The notes: a model not told the origin generated them from the letters alone. A DNA stretch of 64,000 bases from DASSQJ01 sp963772645 (GCA_963772645.1 CAVYYD010000011.1:62001-126000); one strand, 5' to 3'. Shown: positions 25,391-34,396, counted from the first letter of the stretch. Translations and numbers: made by a program.

Positions 25391-26255
25391 GCCACAGGCC
25401 ACCCGGGTCGAGGTGGCCGGGCGCCGGCTACGGCTGACCAGCCTCGAGAAGGTGATGTACCCCTCGACCGAGACGACGAAGGGCGAGGTGCTCGACTACT
25501 ACGCGCGGGTCGCGCCGGTCCTGCTCCCACACCTCGCGGGGCGGCCGGTGACCCGGGTCCGCTGGCCGCACGGCGTCGCCGACCAGATGTTCTTCGAGAA
25601 GAACCTGCCGTCCGGGGCGCCGAGCTGGCTGCCGCGGGTCCCCGTCGACGACGTCACCTACCCCATGGTGGCCGACGTCGCCGACCTGACCTACCTCGTC
25701 AACCTCAACAGCCTCGAGCTCCACGTCCCGCAGTGGACCGTCCGGGACGGGGAGCGGCAGAACCCGAACCGCATCGTCATCGACCTCGACCCCGGCACCC
25801 CGGCCGGGCTCCACGAGTGCGCCCGGGTGGCCCTCCTCGTCCGCGACCGCCTCGCCCGGCTCGGTCTGGACCTCTACCCGGTCACCTCCGGCAGCAAGGG
25901 GATGCAGCTCTACGCCGGCCTCGGCGGGGACCTGACCTCCGAGGAGGTGCGCGAGCTCGCGATGCAGCTGGCGCAGGAGATGACCAAGAAGCACCCCGAT
26001 CTCGTCCTGTGGAAGATGACGAAGTCGCTTCGGCCCGGAAAGGTCTTCCTCGACTGGAGCCAGAACGTCGCCGCCAAGACGACGATCAGCCCGTACTCGC
26101 TGCGCGGGCGCGAGCTGCCGTGCGTCGCGGCGCCCCGGACCTGGCAGGAGGTCGAGCGGGGTGCCGAGGAGCCGGAGCTCCTGCGCCAGGTGATGTACGA
26201 CGAGCTCCTCGACCGGCTCGCCGAGCACGGCGACCTCCTCGCCGACCTGCCCTGA
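25380..26255 (+). CDS. ligD: LigD-type primase-polymerase (PolDom) protein
   Basis: 291 aa. Fills gaps and adds ribonucleotides during end joining. Features of the AEP-type LigD polymerase: VRWPHGVADQMFFEKNLP, the metal-binding VIDLDPG (DxD), TSGSKGMQLY and RPGKVFLDWSQN. ATG 25380 lies inside the end of the ligase gene; an in-frame extension upstream is not conserved. Together with the preceding ligase and Ku this gives a complete core end-joining set; the phosphoesterase domain of full LigD is not seen in this window. Confidence 0.92.
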   Translation: MADEPQATRVEVAGRRLRLTSLEKVMYPSTETTKGEVLDYYARVAPVLLPHLAGRPVTRVRWPHGVADQMFFEKNLPSGAPSWLPRVPVDDVTYPMVADVADLTYLVNLNSLELHVPQWTVRDGERQNPNRIVIDLDPGTPAGLHECARVALLVRDRLARLGLDLYPVTSGSKGMQLYAGLGGDLTSEEVRELAMQLAQEMTKKHPDLVLWKMTKSLRPGKVFLDWSQNVAAKTTISPYSLRGRELPCVAAPRTWQEVERGAEEPELLRQVMYDELLDRLAEHGDLLADLP

Positions 26256-26260
26256 TCCCG

Positions 26261-26306
26261 GTCGGGTGCTCGGCAGGTCGCTCGGGCAGCCGGCTGGGCA
26301 CCCGAC
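26261..26306. repeat. Dispersed stem-loop repeat, copy 3
   Basis: A 9-bp stem (26261-26269 with 26298-26306) with partial inner pairing. It starts 6 bp after the polymerase stop, between two convergent genes. More diverged than copies 1 and 2 but with the same cgggtgctc/gcacccg core. Confidence 0.75.
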
Positions 26307-26325
26307 CCGGGGGGGCGGGCCGGGG

Positions 26326-26895
26326 TCAGCGCAGGCGCGGGCAGCCGGCGCACTCGGTGCACCCCGGCAGGGCGTAGATGAGGCAGCACGACTCCCGCGT
26401 CGGGAGGTCGTAGCGCACCCCGCCGCCCGCCGCGGCGGCCTCCCGGGAGGCCGCGACCCACATGTCGTCGACGAGCGCGGACCGCACCCGGGGACCGAGG
26501 CGCACCCGCGACGGGTACTCCCGGGCCGCCGTCTGTGCGACCGACCGGTAGTCGGCCTCGGCTCGGCCGAGCCGCGCCCCGAGGTCGCCGTCGTCGGCCA
26601 CCAGCGCGGTGAGGCGGACGGCCTCGGGGACGAGGGCGCCCCCGGTGGAGAAGCTGAGGTCGGTCAGGTCGGCCCGCCACGGGCCCGAGGCGGCGGCGTG
26701 GGCGGCGGTGTGCGCCGGCACCTGGAGCAGCCACTGCAGGACGAAGACGTCGGCGACCTGCGCCGGGGCGCTGTCGTACCAGTGCCGGTGGAGGCCGTCG
26801 AGCGCGTCCTGCCAGGCCCGGACGCCGGTGCGCAGGTCGTACGGGAGCGGCGGCCCACCGGTGGTGAACCGCAGCCACGAGTGCCGTCGGGACAT
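26326..26895 (-). CDS. FhuF-like [2Fe-2S] protein (siderophore-iron reductase family)
   Basis: 189 aa. The C-terminal motif CCLIYALPGCTECAGC (C-C-X10-C-X2-C) is the FhuF iron-sulfur signature, so a role in ferric-siderophore reduction is likely. The rest is a helical domain as in the family, which is often longer (about 250 aa). The ATG at 26895 directly abuts a 14-bp hairpin and has no ribosome site, so the start or its control is unusual. It follows lsr2 on the same strand. Confidence 0.75.
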   Translation of the reverse strand: MSRRHSWLRFTTGGPPLPYDLRTGVRAWQDALDGLHRHWYDSAPAQVADVFVLQWLLQVPAHTAAHAAASGPWRADLTDLSFSTGGALVPEAVRLTALVADDGDLGARLGRAEADYRSVAQTAAREYPSRVRLGPRVRSALVDDMWVAASREAAAAGGGVRYDLPTRESCCLIYALPGCTECAGCPRLR

Positions 26896-26938
26896 GAGCG
26901 GAGCGGCGGCCCCGGGCTCGGGCGCCGCCGCTCCGCTC
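26896..26938 (-). terminator. Hairpin between lsr2 and the FhuF-like gene
   Basis: A perfect 14-bp stem (26896-26909 with 26925-26938) lies 19 bp after the lsr2 stop and ends at the next start codon. It may terminate lsr2 mRNA or block FhuF translation. Confidence 0.65.
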
Positions 26939-26957
26939 GAGGGCCGAACCGGACGGC

Positions 26958-27296
26958 TCAGGAGTTGGCCTTCTCGTAGGCCTGCTGAACCTCGGCCGAG
27001 ATGCGCCCCCGGTCGCTGACCGTGTAGCCGTTGGCACGGGCCCACTCGCGGACCGCTCCGAGATCCTGCTTGCGGCCGGCGCCCGCGGCCTTGCCGGCGC
27101 GGGCGGTGGAGCGGCGCCCTCCGGTGCGCTCGGCGTGGCCGATCCACATCGCGAAGTCGTCGCGCAGCTTGGTGGCGTTCTCCGAGGTGAGGTCGATCTC
27201 GTAGCTGACACCGTCGAGGGCGAAGGACACCGTCTCGTCGGCAGGAGTGCTCTTGTCGACGTCGTCGACGAGGAGCACCTGGACCTTCTTGGCCAT
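26958..27296 (-). CDS. lsr2: Lsr2, nucleoid-associated xenogeneic silencer
   Basis: 112 aa. An H-NS-like protein that bridges AT-rich DNA. The N-terminal dimerisation part is MAKKVQVLLVDDVD...FALDGVSYEIDLT; the C-terminal AT-hook-like motif is DRGRI within the helical domain REWARANGYTVSDRGRI. Length is typical. Its own upstream region is one of the most AT-rich in the window, consistent with autoregulation. It lies downstream of lysS as in Mycobacterium (Rv3598c-Rv3597c). Confidence 0.96.
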   Translation of the reverse strand: MAKKVQVLLVDDVDKSTPADETVSFALDGVSYEIDLTSENATKLRDDFAMWIGHAERTGGRRSTARAGKAAGAGRKQDLGAVREWARANGYTVSDRGRISAEVQQAYEKANS

Positions 27297-27361
27297 TGGC
27301 GTGCCTTTCAGGGGTGGTCTGTCACGGGGAATTCCGGGGCACCAGAGACGATGCCTCGGAA

Positions 27362-27402
27362 ACAGTAACAGCGGATTCCCGCCAGGGTAAAGGGATGGTA
27401 AA
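27362..27402 (-). promoter_or_regulatory. lsr2 promoter with repeated TTTACC
   Basis: On the minus strand, TTTACC (27386-27391) and TACTGT (27362-27367) form a -35/-10 pair with an 18-nt spacer. A second TTTACC (27397-27402) lies 11 bp further upstream. The predicted leader is about 58 nt, with an AAAGG site. Confidence 0.5.
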
Positions 27403-27422
27403 GAACTCGCCTGTCGAAGGTT

Positions 27423-27656
27423 TTACCCCGGGCGGTTCTCCGGCCTTTCGGTGCCCGTTTCGGCGGCGTCGCCATTCGTCGCTCCATCCGCCTTCCTCAT
27501 GGCCTCCCGGCGGCGGTCCTGCTCGGCCTCGAACTTGGACTGGGCGAGGCGTTCGCGCCGGTCGCCCTCGAGCATGCCCTTGATGAGGAAGTAGAAAAGG
27601 GTGGCGACGACGAGCGTCGGGATGATGGCTGCGAGATAGGGCCACACGGTGTCCAT
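27423..27656 (-). CDS. Small single-span membrane protein
   Basis: 77 aa. One membrane helix (about residues 5-25, PYLAAIIPTLVVATLFYFLI) then a basic, charged cytoplasmic helix and an acidic tail. Small proteins of this build are often found right after lysS in Micrococcales. It starts 3 bp after the lysS stop, so it is in the same operon. Function unknown. Confidence 0.75.
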   Translation of the reverse strand: MDTVWPYLAAIIPTLVVATLFYFLIKGMLEGDRRERLAQSKFEAEQDRRREAMRKADGATNGDAAETGTERPENRPG

Positions 27657-27659
27657 GGC

Positions 27660-29166
27660 TCAGGCCTCCGGCTTCAGGTGCGGAAAGAGAATCGTCTCGC
27701 GAATGCTCGCCCCGGTGAAGAGCATGACGAGCCGGTCGACGCCGAGCCCGAGCCCGCCCATCGGTGGGGCCCCGTACTCGAGGGCGCGCAGGAAGTCCTC
27801 GTCGAGCTCCATCGCCTCGGGGTCGCCCCCGGCGGCGCGCAGCGACTGTGCGGTGAGCACCTCGCGCTGGACCACCGGGTCGACGAGCTCGGAGAAGCCG
27901 GTGCCCCGCTCCACCCCGGCGATGACGAGGTCCCAGGCCTCGATGAGCCCGGCAGCCGAGCGGTGCGGACGGGCCAGCGGCTGGGCGACGGCCGGGTAGT
28001 CGCAGAGGAAGGTGGGCTGGAGCAGCGTCGGCTCGACGACCTCGCCGAGGATCTCGAGGAAGACCTTGTCCTTGCCCCACGAGGGGTCGACCTCGACCGC
28101 GTGCCGCTCGGCCAGCTCGAGCAGCCGCTCCCGGGGCGTGTCGATGGTCACCGTCTCGCCGACCGCCTCGCTGACCGCGTCGTAGACCGGCAGCCAGCGC
28201 CACTCGCCGTCGAGGTCGACGACCCCGGCCGGGGTCGCGACCTGCCGCGAGCCGAGGGCGTCGGCCGCACCGAGGTAGATCTGGCGCATCAGGGCGCCGA
28301 TGGTGCGCTGGTCGCCCCACGCCTGGTAGGCCTCGAGCATCGTGAACTCCGCCGAGTGGGTGGCGTCGATCCCCTCGTTGCGGAAGATCCGGCCCATCTC
28401 GTAGACCCGGTCGACGCCGCCGACGACCGCCTTCTTCAGCGGCAGCTCGAGCGCGATCCGCAGCACCATGCCGTGGTCGAACGCGTTGAGGTGGGTGCGG
28501 AACGGCCGGGCCGCCGCACCGCCGTGGACGAGCTGGAGCACCGGCGTCTCGACCTCGACGTACCCCCGGTCCTCGAGGACCCGGCGGATGGCGCGCAGCA
28601 CCGCGGCCTTGGTCCGCACCATGTCCCGGGCCTCCTGGCGCACGACGAGGTCGGCGTAGCGCTGCCGCACCCGCGACTCCTCGGACAGCTCCTTGTGCAG
28701 GACCGGCATCGGCCGCAGCGCCTTGCTCGCCATCCCCCACCGGCCGGCCATCACCGAGAGCTCGCCGCGGCGGCTGGAGACGACGCGGCCCTCCACCCAG
28801 ACGTGGTCGCCGAGGTCGACGTCGGACTTCCACGCGGGCCAGGGCCTCCTGGCCGACCTCCGCGAGGCTGAGCATCACCTGGAGGCGGGTGCCGACGCCC
28901 TCCTGGAGGGTGGCGAAGGCGAGCTTGCCGGTGTTCCGGACGAACACGACCCGGCCGGCGACGGCGACGACGTCCTGGGTCTCCGCACCCTCCTCGAGGC
29001 GGCCGTCGTAGGCGGCGCGGACCTCGGCGAGCGAGTGGGTCCGCGGGACGGTGACGGGGTAGGCCTGGCCACCCGAGGCGAGGATGCGGTCGCGCTTCTC
29101 GCGGCGGACCCGCATCTGCTCGGGCAGGTCGGCCTCGGGGAGGGCGGGTGCGGTCGGCTCGGTCAC
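27660..29166 (-). pseudogene. lysS: Lysyl-tRNA synthetase, interrupted by a +1 frameshift
   Basis: Class II LysRS charges tRNA-Lys with lysine. The frame from GTG 29166 encodes the anticodon-binding start (LPEQMRVRREKRDRIL) up to EVGQEALAR; the rest, from KSDVDLGDH through MGRIFRNEGID, FTMLEAYQAW and GLGLGVDRLVMLF, is in the next frame down to 27660. One extra base near 28833 explains the break: the total length is 1507 nt, one more than 502 codons, and removing it restores RWKSDVDLGD. As the gene is usually essential, a sequencing error is more likely than a true pseudogene unless another copy exists. An in-frame start at 28796 would give only 378 aa without the tRNA-binding domain. Confidence 0.9.
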
Positions 29167-29410
29167 AAGCGTCAAGGGTACGAGGGGGACGAGGCCGGGC
29201 CGAACCCGCGTGGGCGGTTCCCCCGCAGCCGGCGGCTCGCTCCCGCCCCGCGGGACTCCCACCGGCCGCCGGCCCGCCGCCCTGCCGGGCCCCGGGCCGG
29301 GGCCGCGCCTGCTGATCCCGTGCCGCAGCTTGGCGCCGGACGCGGACTTCATCAGCAGTCGACCAACTGGCACACTGATTCCACTCCTCCGTAGGCAAGG
29401 ACCGATACCC

Positions 29411-30919
29411 GTGAGCACGACTCCCACCCGCATCACCCACCTCGTCGCCGGCCAGCCCTGGCAGGGCACTGCCGAGCGGACCAGCCCGGTGTTCAACCCG
29501 GCCACCGGCGAGCAGAGCGGGGCGCTCGACCTGGCCTCGGCCGAGCTCGTCGGCCAGGTCGTCGTCCGGTGCTCAAGCCAGGCGTGGGCCGGCGAGTGGG
29601 GTGACTCCTCGCTGACCAGGCGGACCCAGGTCCTCTTCCGGTTCCGCCAGCTCCTCGACGAGCGGAAGGAGGAGATCGCCGCGCTGATCACGGCCGAGCA
29701 CGGCAAGGTCCTCTCCGACGCGGTCGGCGAGGTGACCCGCGGCCTGGAGGTCGCCGAGTTCGCGTGCGGCATCCCGCACCTGCTCAAGGGCGGCTACACC
29801 GAGAACGCCTCGACGAAGGTCGACGTGTACTCGATCCGGCAGAGCCTGGGCGTCGTCGCGGTGATCAGCCCGTTCAACTTCCCGGCGATGGTGCCGCTGT
29901 GGTTCGTCCCGGTGGCGATCGCCACCGGCAACGCGGTGGTCCTCAAGCCGTCGGAGAAGGACCCGTCGGCCGCGATCGCCGTCGCCAGGCTGTGGACCGA
30001 GGCCGGCCTGCCGGACGGGGTGATGAACGTCGTCAACGGCGACAAGGAGGCGGTCGACGCGCTGCTGACCCACCCCGACGTCAAGGCCGTCTCCTTCGTC
30101 GGCTCGACCCCGGTCGCGAGGTACGTCTACGAGACCGGCACCGCGCACAGCAAGCGGGTCCAGGCGCTCGGCGGGGCGAAGAACCACATGATCGTCCTGC
30201 CCGACGCCGACCTGGACCTCGCCGCGGACGCCGCGGTCAACGCCGGGTTCGGGTCGGCCGGAGAGCGGTGCATGGCCATCTCGGCGCTGGTGGCGCTGGA
30301 GCCGATCGCCGACGACCTCGTCGAGAAGATCAAGGACCGGATGGGCAAGCTCGTCACCGGCGACGGCACCCGCGGGTGCGACATGGGACCGCTGGTCACC
30401 AAGGCGCACCGCGACAAGGTGGCCTCCTACCTCGACGCCGGCGTCGAGGCGGGCGCCACCCTGGTCGTCGACGGCCGCGAGGGGGACGTCGACGCCGACG
30501 GGGAGGGCTTCTTCCTCAGGCCGACGCTGTTCGACAACGTCACGAAGGAGATGTCGGTGTACACCGACGAGATCTTCGGGCCGGTGCTCTCGGTGGTCCG
30601 GGCCAAGACCTACGACGAGGCCCTCGAGCTGATCAACGCCAACCCGTACGGCAACGGCACCGCGATCTTCACCAACGACGGCGGGGCCGCGCGGCGCTTC
30701 CAGAACGAGGTCGAGGTCGGGATGATCGGCATCAACGTGCCGATCCCGGTGCCGATGGCGTACTACTCCTTCGGCGGGTGGAAGAGCAGCCTGTTCGGTG
30801 ACACCCACGCCCACGGGATGGAGGGCGTCCACTTCTTCACCCGGGGCAAGGTCGTCACCAGCCGCTGGCTCGACCCCAGCCACGGCGGCATCGAGCTCGG
30901 CTTCCCGAAGAACGCCTGA
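29411..30919 (+). CDS. mmsA: CoA-acylating methylmalonate-semialdehyde dehydrogenase
   Basis: 502 aa. Oxidises methylmalonate or malonate semialdehyde to propionyl- or acetyl-CoA with NAD+, in valine and inositol breakdown. Family features: VVAVISPFNFPAMVPLWF, LKPSEKDPSAA, LGGAKNHMIV, the catalytic Cys in SAGERCMA, and GCDMGPLVT. The non-HydA-like GGAKNH motif marks the CoA-dependent branch of the ALDH family. GTG 29411 has AAGGA upstream; earlier in-frame codons run into the lysS promoter side. It stands alone; the 29167-29410 gap shows nothing else. Confidence 0.93.
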   Translation: MSTTPTRITHLVAGQPWQGTAERTSPVFNPATGEQSGALDLASAELVGQVVVRCSSQAWAGEWGDSSLTRRTQVLFRFRQLLDERKEEIAALITAEHGKVLSDAVGEVTRGLEVAEFACGIPHLLKGGYTENASTKVDVYSIRQSLGVVAVISPFNFPAMVPLWFVPVAIATGNAVVLKPSEKDPSAAIAVARLWTEAGLPDGVMNVVNGDKEAVDALLTHPDVKAVSFVGSTPVARYVYETGTAHSKRVQALGGAKNHMIVLPDADLDLAADAAVNAGFGSAGERCMAISALVALEPIADDLVEKIKDRMGKLVTGDGTRGCDMGPLVTKAHRDKVASYLDAGVEAGATLVVDGREGDVDADGEGFFLRPTLFDNVTKEMSVYTDEIFGPVLSVVRAKTYDEALELINANPYGNGTAIFTNDGGAARRFQNEVEVGMIGINVPIPVPMAYYSFGGWKSSLFGDTHAHGMEGVHFFTRGKVVTSRWLDPSHGGIELGFPKNA

Positions 30920-30971
30920 CCCGAGCGGGTCGGGCCCGGGCGCCCCGAGCGGCCGCGGCCGCGCCCGACGC

Positions 30972-31724
30972 TCAGGCCAGGAGCGCCGTCGCGGCGACGG
31001 CCGAGGCGGCGAGCACCGCCACGTCGAACCCGCGCTGGCTGATCCGCCGCACCGTGGCGTAGCCGAGCAGCCCCCCGGCGAGGACGAGCGGTGCGAGCAG
31101 CCCGGCCCGGCCGACGTCCCGCCAGTGCATGAGCCCGAGCGCCACCGAGATCGGGACCTTGACGAGGTTGACGATGAGGAAGAACCACGCGTTCGTCCCG
31201 ACGAAGCGCCGCTTGTCGATGCCGGCGGCCGAGAGGTAGAGCGTCATGACCGCCCCGGCGGCGTTCGCCGTCATCGTCGCCAGGCCCACACCCGACCCGG
31301 CCGCCCAGGCCACCGCGCGCCGCTGGTGGGCGGCGCTCGGGGTGCCGTCCGAGCGCCACTTCACCCACAGCTGGAGGAGGACGAGGACGAGGAGCACGGC
31401 GCCGATCGACCGGCGCAGCACGGCGTCCGAGACCACGCCGAGGAAGGCGGCACCGAGGACGAGCCCCGGGACCACCGCCGGGAGGAGGCGACGGATGAGG
31501 GCCCAGTCGGCATCGCGCCGGTAGTGCCACACCGCGACGAGGTCCCCGACGATGAGGACGGCGAGGATCGCGGCGGTGGACTGCCGGGTCGGCAGGATGG
31601 TGGCGAAGATGGCGACGGCGACGACGCCCAGCCCGCCGAGGGCGGTCTTGGAGTATCCGACGACGACCGCGGCGACCCCCATGACCAGGACGGTCGCGAC
31701 CGAACCACCGAGCACCTCGAGCAT
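30972..31724 (-). CDS. TauE/SafE-family membrane permease
   Basis: 250 aa, eight hydrophobic segments in two similar halves. GYSKTALGGLGVVAVAI (N half) and GLATMTANAAGAVMTLYLSAAGI (C half) are the paired family signatures. Family members export sulfite, sulfonates or similar small organosulfur or carboxylate anions; the substrate here cannot be told. A GGAGGG site precedes the ATG. It is convergent with mmsA. Confidence 0.87.
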   Translation of the reverse strand: MLEVLGGSVATVLVMGVAAVVVGYSKTALGGLGVVAVAIFATILPTRQSTAAILAVLIVGDLVAVWHYRRDADWALIRRLLPAVVPGLVLGAAFLGVVSDAVLRRSIGAVLLVLVLLQLWVKWRSDGTPSAAHQRRAVAWAAGSGVGLATMTANAAGAVMTLYLSAAGIDKRRFVGTNAWFFLIVNLVKVPISVALGLMHWRDVGRAGLLAPLVLAGGLLGYATVRRISQRGFDVAVLAASAVAATALLA

Positions 31725-31803
31725 GGCCCTCCGTCCCCACGTCCCCTGGTCGGGCCGGCGCCCGGCCCGGGCGCCCGGCCCGGCGGCCCGGGCCGGCCAG
31801 GGG

Positions 31804-33081
31804 TCAGAAGCGGCGGCCGAGCCTCTTGCTGCGCCAGGCCTTCGCCAGCTCGCGCTTGACGACGTCGCGCCGCCGCTGCCCGTCCACCCTGTTCGGCAGC
31901 GAGAGCTGGACGACCTTGACGTAGACCGACCCCGCCTGCTTCCAGATGTTCCCGGTGACGTACGGGAGGTCGTGGCGCTCCATGAGGTCGCGGATCCGCG
32001 GGGCGATCTCGCCGTACCGGTTGCTCGGCATGTCCGGGAACAGGTGGTGCTCGATCTGGTGGCTGAGGTTGCCGGTCATCACGTGCATCGCCCTGGTGCC
32101 GGAGATGTTGCCGGAGCCCAGCATCTGGCGCAGGTACCACTCGCCGCGGGTCTCGCCCTCGATCGAGGTCTTCTCGAAGGTGGAGATCCCGGGCGGGAAG
32201 TGGCCGCAGATGATGACCGTGTTCGTCCACACGTTGCGGACGAGGTTGGCGATCACGTTCGCGGTCAGCGTGGTGCGGGCCGAGCCGGTGGCGGCCGAGA
32301 GGGCCGGGTGGACGAGGTAGTCCTTGGTGGCCTGCCGCTCGACCTTCGCCACGACCTCCCGGGCGTCGGCCCTGAACTTGGCCTTCTCGGCGTCGCTCAT
32401 CCGGTTCTTCGTCGCGACGTACTTCCCGAGCTCGAGGTCGTAGGCGGCGATGGAGTACTCGAAGAGGAGGGCGTTGCCGACGTGCCAGATCGGCTGGAAG
32501 AGGTAGAAGGGGCTCCACGGCTGGTCCTCGTCGACCCGCAGGATGCCGTAGCCGAGGTCGTTGTCGCGGCCGAGGACGTTGGTGAAGGTGTGGTGGATCT
32601 CGTTGTGGCTGTGCTTCCACTGGCTCGCCGGGGAGGCGTTGTCCCACTCCCACGCGGTCGAGTGGATCTTCGGGTCACGCATCCAGTCCCACTGGCCGTG
32701 CATGACGTTGTGGCCGATCTCCATGTTCTCGAGGATCTTGGCGACCGAGAGCCCGGCCGTCCCGAGCCACCAGGCGGGACGGAAGCCCTTGACCTTGACG
32801 CCGGAGAAGAGCAGGACGGCCCGGCTGCCCATCTCGAGGTAGCGCTGGACCGCGATGACCTTGCGGATGTAGGCGGCGTCGCGCTCGCCGCGGCTGTCCA
32901 TGACCTCCTTGCGCAGGGCGTCGAGCTCGTGCCCGATGCTCTCGATGTCCTGCGGGGTCAGGTGGGCAGCCGGGTTCGGCCTGCCGGACCTCTTCAGCGC
33001 CGGGCGCTGGGGCCTGGGCGCGTCGCTCTCGACGCGGAGCCGGGGGTTGACGGTGGTGGGTCGTTCGGGGGCGAGGGTCAT
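31804..33081 (-). CDS. Membrane fatty acid (acyl) desaturase, DesA3-like
   Basis: 425 aa. A di-iron desaturase of the acyl-CoA/acyl-lipid type. The three histidine boxes are GHNVMHGQWDW (H-X3-H), HSHNEIHHTF (H-X2-H-H type) and HQIEHHLFPDMP (third box). Hydrophobic segments lie between boxes. ATG 33081 has a GGAAGGA site upstream. It is 62 bp downstream of the reductase gene and shares its promoter; the same desaturase-reductase pairing is Rv3229c-Rv3230c in Mycobacterium, which makes oleic-type acids. Confidence 0.93.
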   Translation of the reverse strand: MTLAPERPTTVNPRLRVESDAPRPQRPALKRSGRPNPAAHLTPQDIESIGHELDALRKEVMDSRGERDAAYIRKVIAVQRYLEMGSRAVLLFSGVKVKGFRPAWWLGTAGLSVAKILENMEIGHNVMHGQWDWMRDPKIHSTAWEWDNASPASQWKHSHNEIHHTFTNVLGRDNDLGYGILRVDEDQPWSPFYLFQPIWHVGNALLFEYSIAAYDLELGKYVATKNRMSDAEKAKFRADAREVVAKVERQATKDYLVHPALSAATGSARTTLTANVIANLVRNVWTNTVIICGHFPPGISTFEKTSIEGETRGEWYLRQMLGSGNISGTRAMHVMTGNLSHQIEHHLFPDMPSNRYGEIAPRIRDLMERHDLPYVTGNIWKQAGSVYVKVVQLSLPNRVDGQRRRDVVKRELAKAWRSKRLGRRF

Positions 33082-33143
33082 GGGCGGGGTGTCCTTCCGT
33101 GCTCGCGGGGGGTCGTGGGTTCGGGGGGTGGTCCGGTCGATGG

Positions 33144-34304
33144 TCAGAGGTCGATCTCGCAGGAGCCGGCGACGGCGTTGACGCAGGTCTGGACGGGCAG
33201 CGGCTCGTCGGACTCGTGGACGGTGACCTCGCCGGTGCGCAGGTCGCGGATGGCGCCGGAGCGCATCGGGACCACGCAGCCGAAGCAGATGCCCATCCGG
33301 CACCCGCTGGGCATGAGGACGCCGGCACCCTCCCCGGCGTCGAGGATGGGCGTGGAGCCGTCGGAGTCGACGGCCCGGCCGCTCCGGGCGAAGGTGACGG
33401 TGCCGCCCTCGCCCGGTTCGACGACGCTGGGGCGGAAGCGCTCGACGTGGAGCCGGTCGAGGACCCCGGCGTCGGCCCAGTGCTGCTCGGCGGCGTCCAT
33501 CAGGCCGGTCGGCCCGCACAGCCAGGTCTGGCGCTCGCGCCAGTCGGGGGCGAGGGTGTCGAGGCGGGCGAGGTCGAGCACGCCGTGGACGTCGTCGAGG
33601 TTGAGGGTCAGGGCCAGCCGGCCGGCGTCGGCGTGCGCCCGCAGCTCGGCGGCGAAGACGACCTCGCGTGCGCTCGGGGCGCAGTGGACGTGCGCGACGT
33701 CGCGCAGCTCGCCGAGGTGGTTGCGCAGCATCCCGATGACCGGGGTGATGCCACTGCCGGCGGTGAGGAAGAGGACCTTGGCGGGGGCCGGGGTCGGCAG
33801 GGTGAAGTCTCCGGTGGCCTGGTCGAGCATGACCAGGGTGCCGGGCCGGACCCGGCGGACCAGGTGGTTGGAGACCACGCCCCCCGGGATCGCCTTGGTC
33901 GTGATCGCCACGCAGCCGGCCGGGATCCCCGCCGCGGCCGAGCCGTCGGCCCGGTGGGTCAGGCTGTAGGCCCGCCAGTGCCGGACACCGTCGACGTCGA
34001 CGCCGATCCGGATGTACTGGCCCGGGACGTGACCGAGCCAGCCCCGACCCGGGCGGATGACGACCGTGGCGGCGTCGGGCGTCTCGGCACGGACCTCCAC
34101 GACCCGCCCGCGCAGGTCAGCGCCCAGGCGCATCGGGTCGATGAGGTCGAGGTAGTCGGCCGGGAGCAGCGGGGTGGCCAGCGCCTCGGCGAGACGGCGG
34201 ACCCCCTGGGCGAGTCCGCCGAGGGGGCCGGGGGCGTGCGCGCCGAGCCGGGGTCGGGCGCGCCCCGTGGGTGGGGTCGGTCGAGCGACGGAGGGGGCGG
34301 TCAC
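33144..34304 (-). CDS. Ferredoxin-reductase-type oxidoreductase with C-terminal [2Fe-2S] domain
   Basis: 386 aa. Electron donor to the desaturase. The FAD domain contains RAYSLTH, the NAD(P) domain FLTAGSGITPVIGMLR and CGPTGLMD, and the C-terminal plant-type ferredoxin domain CRMGICFGCVVP...C. The GTG start follows a TAGGCT -10 box by seven bases with no ribosome site. Tandem palindromes overlap the promoter, so repression by a TetR-type regulator is likely. Confidence 0.92.
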   Translation of the reverse strand: MTAPSVARPTPPTGRARPRLGAHAPGPLGGLAQGVRRLAEALATPLLPADYLDLIDPMRLGADLRGRVVEVRAETPDAATVVIRPGRGWLGHVPGQYIRIGVDVDGVRHWRAYSLTHRADGSAAAGIPAGCVAITTKAIPGGVVSNHLVRRVRPGTLVMLDQATGDFTLPTPAPAKVLFLTAGSGITPVIGMLRNHLGELRDVAHVHCAPSAREVVFAAELRAHADAGRLALTLNLDDVHGVLDLARLDTLAPDWRERQTWLCGPTGLMDAAEQHWADAGVLDRLHVERFRPSVVEPGEGGTVTFARSGRAVDSDGSTPILDAGEGAGVLMPSGCRMGICFGCVVPMRSGAIRDLRTGEVTVHESDEPLPVQTCVNAVAGSCEIDL

Positions 34305-34311
34305 GTCCCGA

Positions 34312-34347
34312 AGCCTAACCTACGTTCGCGTAACTTACGAGTCCGTA
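34312..34347 (-). promoter_or_regulatory. Promoter and tandem operators of the desaturase operon
   Basis: The -10 box TAGGCT is at 34312-34317 (minus strand). Upstream lie two TACG-N4-CGTA palindromes, 34321-34332 and 34336-34347, spaced 15 bp centre to centre and covering the -35 region. An outer inverted repeat AACCTACG/CGTAGGTT (34317-34324 with 34344-34351) brackets both. Confidence 0.6.
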
Positions 34348-34396
34348 GGTTCGTTCTCTCAGGAAGCCGTCAGGCGCCCTGCGGTCCCGGAGCCGG

